A DNA stretch of 64,000 nt from Akebia trifoliata (taxonomy: Eukaryota > Streptophyta > Magnoliopsida > Ranunculales > Lardizabalaceae): assembly GCA_017979445.1 (NCBI GenBank), contig CM030714.1, positions 44,469,220 through 44,533,219 on the forward strand, written 5' to 3'. The translations under genes and the position numbers were made by a program. Shown in pieces: positions 62,531 through 64,000 of the stretch. Numbering within the stretch: position 1 is the stretch's first letter; every line of letters starts with the position of its first letter. The notes below the pieces were generated by a model. That model did no database searches and was not told the DNA's origin. It saw only the letters and a program-made list of their open reading frames with translations.

Positions 62531-62978
62531 ATGGAAGAATAAGATTCGTTCAACTTACTCCCAATCCTTGGGAGTTAAATTAGAAGATCGATATAAGTAG
62601 ATTTGTAAAATTAGTTATTAAAGCAAAACAAAATAATTTCACCGAAAAAAAATCTATGTATGTAAAAGTAGATCAGGTAATTGGGTACATATTGACACTC
62701 TTAAAATCTATTGACAAGAGATTAAAGATGATGATATTTTGGTTATTTTATCATTCTCTCATAGAAGACCAAAGTCAATAAATGTCCCATTCCCATAAGT
62801 TTGAAAACCAAGGGAGTATGTCTAGTTTTTACCAAAATAAGGAGGGGTACCTCAAAATTACACAATTTTATGATTGAAAGCAAACAACTTTCCGCGCCAA
62901 ATCTTTCTTTGTGACATTGTTCTGTTATTTCTCTCATATATTCTTCTGTTACAAACAGTATCTCTTGTTCTGTTATAA

Positions 62979-62983
<5 letters not shown>

Positions 62984-63010
<27 letters not shown>

Positions 63011-63011
63011 G
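62984..63011. repeat. (CT)n microsatellite in the leader of the second TH2 copy
   Basis: CT run of nearly 30 bp, 66 bp before the ATG at 63,077. The first TH2 copy also has a CT-rich leader at 56,160-56,185. Confidence 0.9.
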
Positions 63012-63076
63012 CAGAATCTCTCTCGTCTGCAATTCTGCAATTATACTTTCGAATTTCTTGATTGGAACAAGAAACC

Positions 63077-64000
63077 ATGGACTCGAAATCTACAGTTGCG
63101 ATGGAACCTATCGTACTGGAACCTGAAGAACAAGGGGTCTCCATTAGACTCTGGGACAAATTCAAAAGCCAATCTGCGTTCGCCAAGTACACCCCTTTCA
63201 TGATTTGTTTCGCTTCTGGAATTTTGGATATGAAGACCATCTGCAATTATATCGGCCAAGATAAGTCTTTCATCAGAGCTTTTGATATTGTGTGAGTTTT
63301 TCTCTTAAGTTCAATTTGTTTTGGTTGGATGATTTACGGTTCTTTTGATCATAAGTTGTTTGGTTTTATTCTATCTTTTTTGTATAGGTTTGATATCCTG
63401 GAATTCTGTTATAAAGATGGCGCACATACAATTCGAAGTGTGGGGAATACAGTTAAGACGACCATGCGCAACATATACCGTTCTTTGTTAATTGTAAGAT
63501 TAAGAATAGCAGTATTTCTCAATTGGGTTATATTTAATTTAGTGGTTCTTGAACATCAGGATGCAAATTGAGATTTTTTTGGTGTTATATAACATCGTAG
63601 AATAGCAAATTGTGTTTCTCATTATTTCTTGAAGACTTCTTGATTGCTTAGCTAATATCCATAAATTTTAGCAATTACTTCTTTTGTAATTGTAAGATAC
63701 TTTGCAAGATTTCTCAATTGGTTATGTTAAATGGTTTAATTCTGTGCTTCTTGGACATCAAAACTCTTTTTTTTTGACGTTTCAATTGCTTAGCTAATAT
63801 ACATATAAAGTAATCTTGTCTAAAGAAGTTCTATATAGATTTATTTCTCTATTACTTCCATTTGCTATTTGTTGGGGGGATTTGGAAGGAAAGAAATGTC
63901 AGTGTGTTTGAAGGTAAAGAAAAAGTCATTCACAGTATTTTGGACAGCATTAAATTCTTGATGTTTCGACTTTCAATAGTCCCAGAACATCATCGTGTTT
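63077..64000 (+). CDS. Second TH2-like gene copy, 5' part only (runs off the window)
   Basis: Exon 1 (63077-63291) and exon 2 (63388-63493) have the same lengths and phases as the upstream TH2 gene, apart from a longer N-terminus and a slightly shorter exon 2. ISIRLWDKFKSQSAF-type sequence and GILDMKTICNYIGQDKSF align with the first copy's TenA domain. Divergence is strong, especially in exon 2 (FDILEFCYKDGAHTIRSVGN), so the duplication is not recent. The ATG sits in a good context (ACCATGG). The leader is homologous to that of the first copy. Whether the HAD half is intact cannot be seen here. Confidence 0.82.
63868..64000 (+). mobile_element. LINE zf-RVT-end fragment in intron 2 of the second TH2 copy
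   Basis: GGIWKERNVSVFEGKEK ... SILDSIKFL matches the segment after the zinc-binding domain of plant LINEs, similar to that at 32,500-32,620. It runs to the window edge. Confidence 0.55.

Overview
This is a 64 kb piece of an AT-rich flowering-plant nuclear chromosome, most likely a eudicot. Its genes have several introns with GT-AG borders, and they encode plant-specific proteins: a CHX antiporter, the chloroplast ATP synthase gamma subunit, a calcium-dependent protein kinase and a TH2-type thiamin enzyme. The spaces between genes, and many introns, are packed with small transposable elements, decayed retrotransposons and scraps of organelle DNA. I cannot name the species.

Layout. 1-2,480 (minus): FAR1-like gene remnant with a frameshift and a 5'UTR exon. 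2,650-6,800: repeat field with two nested-palindrome elements in a (TA)n tract, a TAA-flanked MITE and two long-TIR MITEs. 7,187-13,497 (plus): four-exon CHX cation/H+ exchanger. 15,343-16,476 (minus): intronless ATPC1. 17,703-23,584 (minus): six-exon LRR protein whose intron 2 holds a dead LINE. 23,888-28,200: hAT-like and hairpin elements. 29,576-30,367 (plus): broken R3-MYB (CPC/MYBx type). 30,938-32,764: solo LTR, a complete 333-bp TRIM and a LINE 3' end. 33,447-39,838 (minus): eight-exon CDPK, with a mitochondrial atp1 fragment, a duplicated splice acceptor and a small hAT element in its introns and a triplicated leader upstream. 40,863-47,000: foldback element, hAT element, plastid psbF-psbE insertion and opposed LINE fragments. 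48,784-51,415 (minus): RS-rich protein with a C-terminal RRM. 56,252-60,498 (plus): TH2-like TenA/HAD gene. 62,311-62,530: relic of its last exon. 63,077 to the right edge (plus): start of a second TH2 copy.

The intact genes have no operon-like relationship. Two encode chloroplast or cofactor functions (ATPC1 and TH2), two relate to membrane or Ca2+ physiology (CHX and CDPK) and one is probably a splicing factor. Exon borders were derived by hand from reading-frame continuity and GT/AG signals; every multi-exon CDS closes in frame. I see no CRISPR array, no prokaryotic feature, no rRNA gene and no convincing intact tRNA gene. The most interesting material is structural: the nested palindromes, the TRIM, the duplicated splice site in the kinase gene, the organelle fragment with apparently unedited codons, the doubly broken R3-MYB and the TH2 tandem array.
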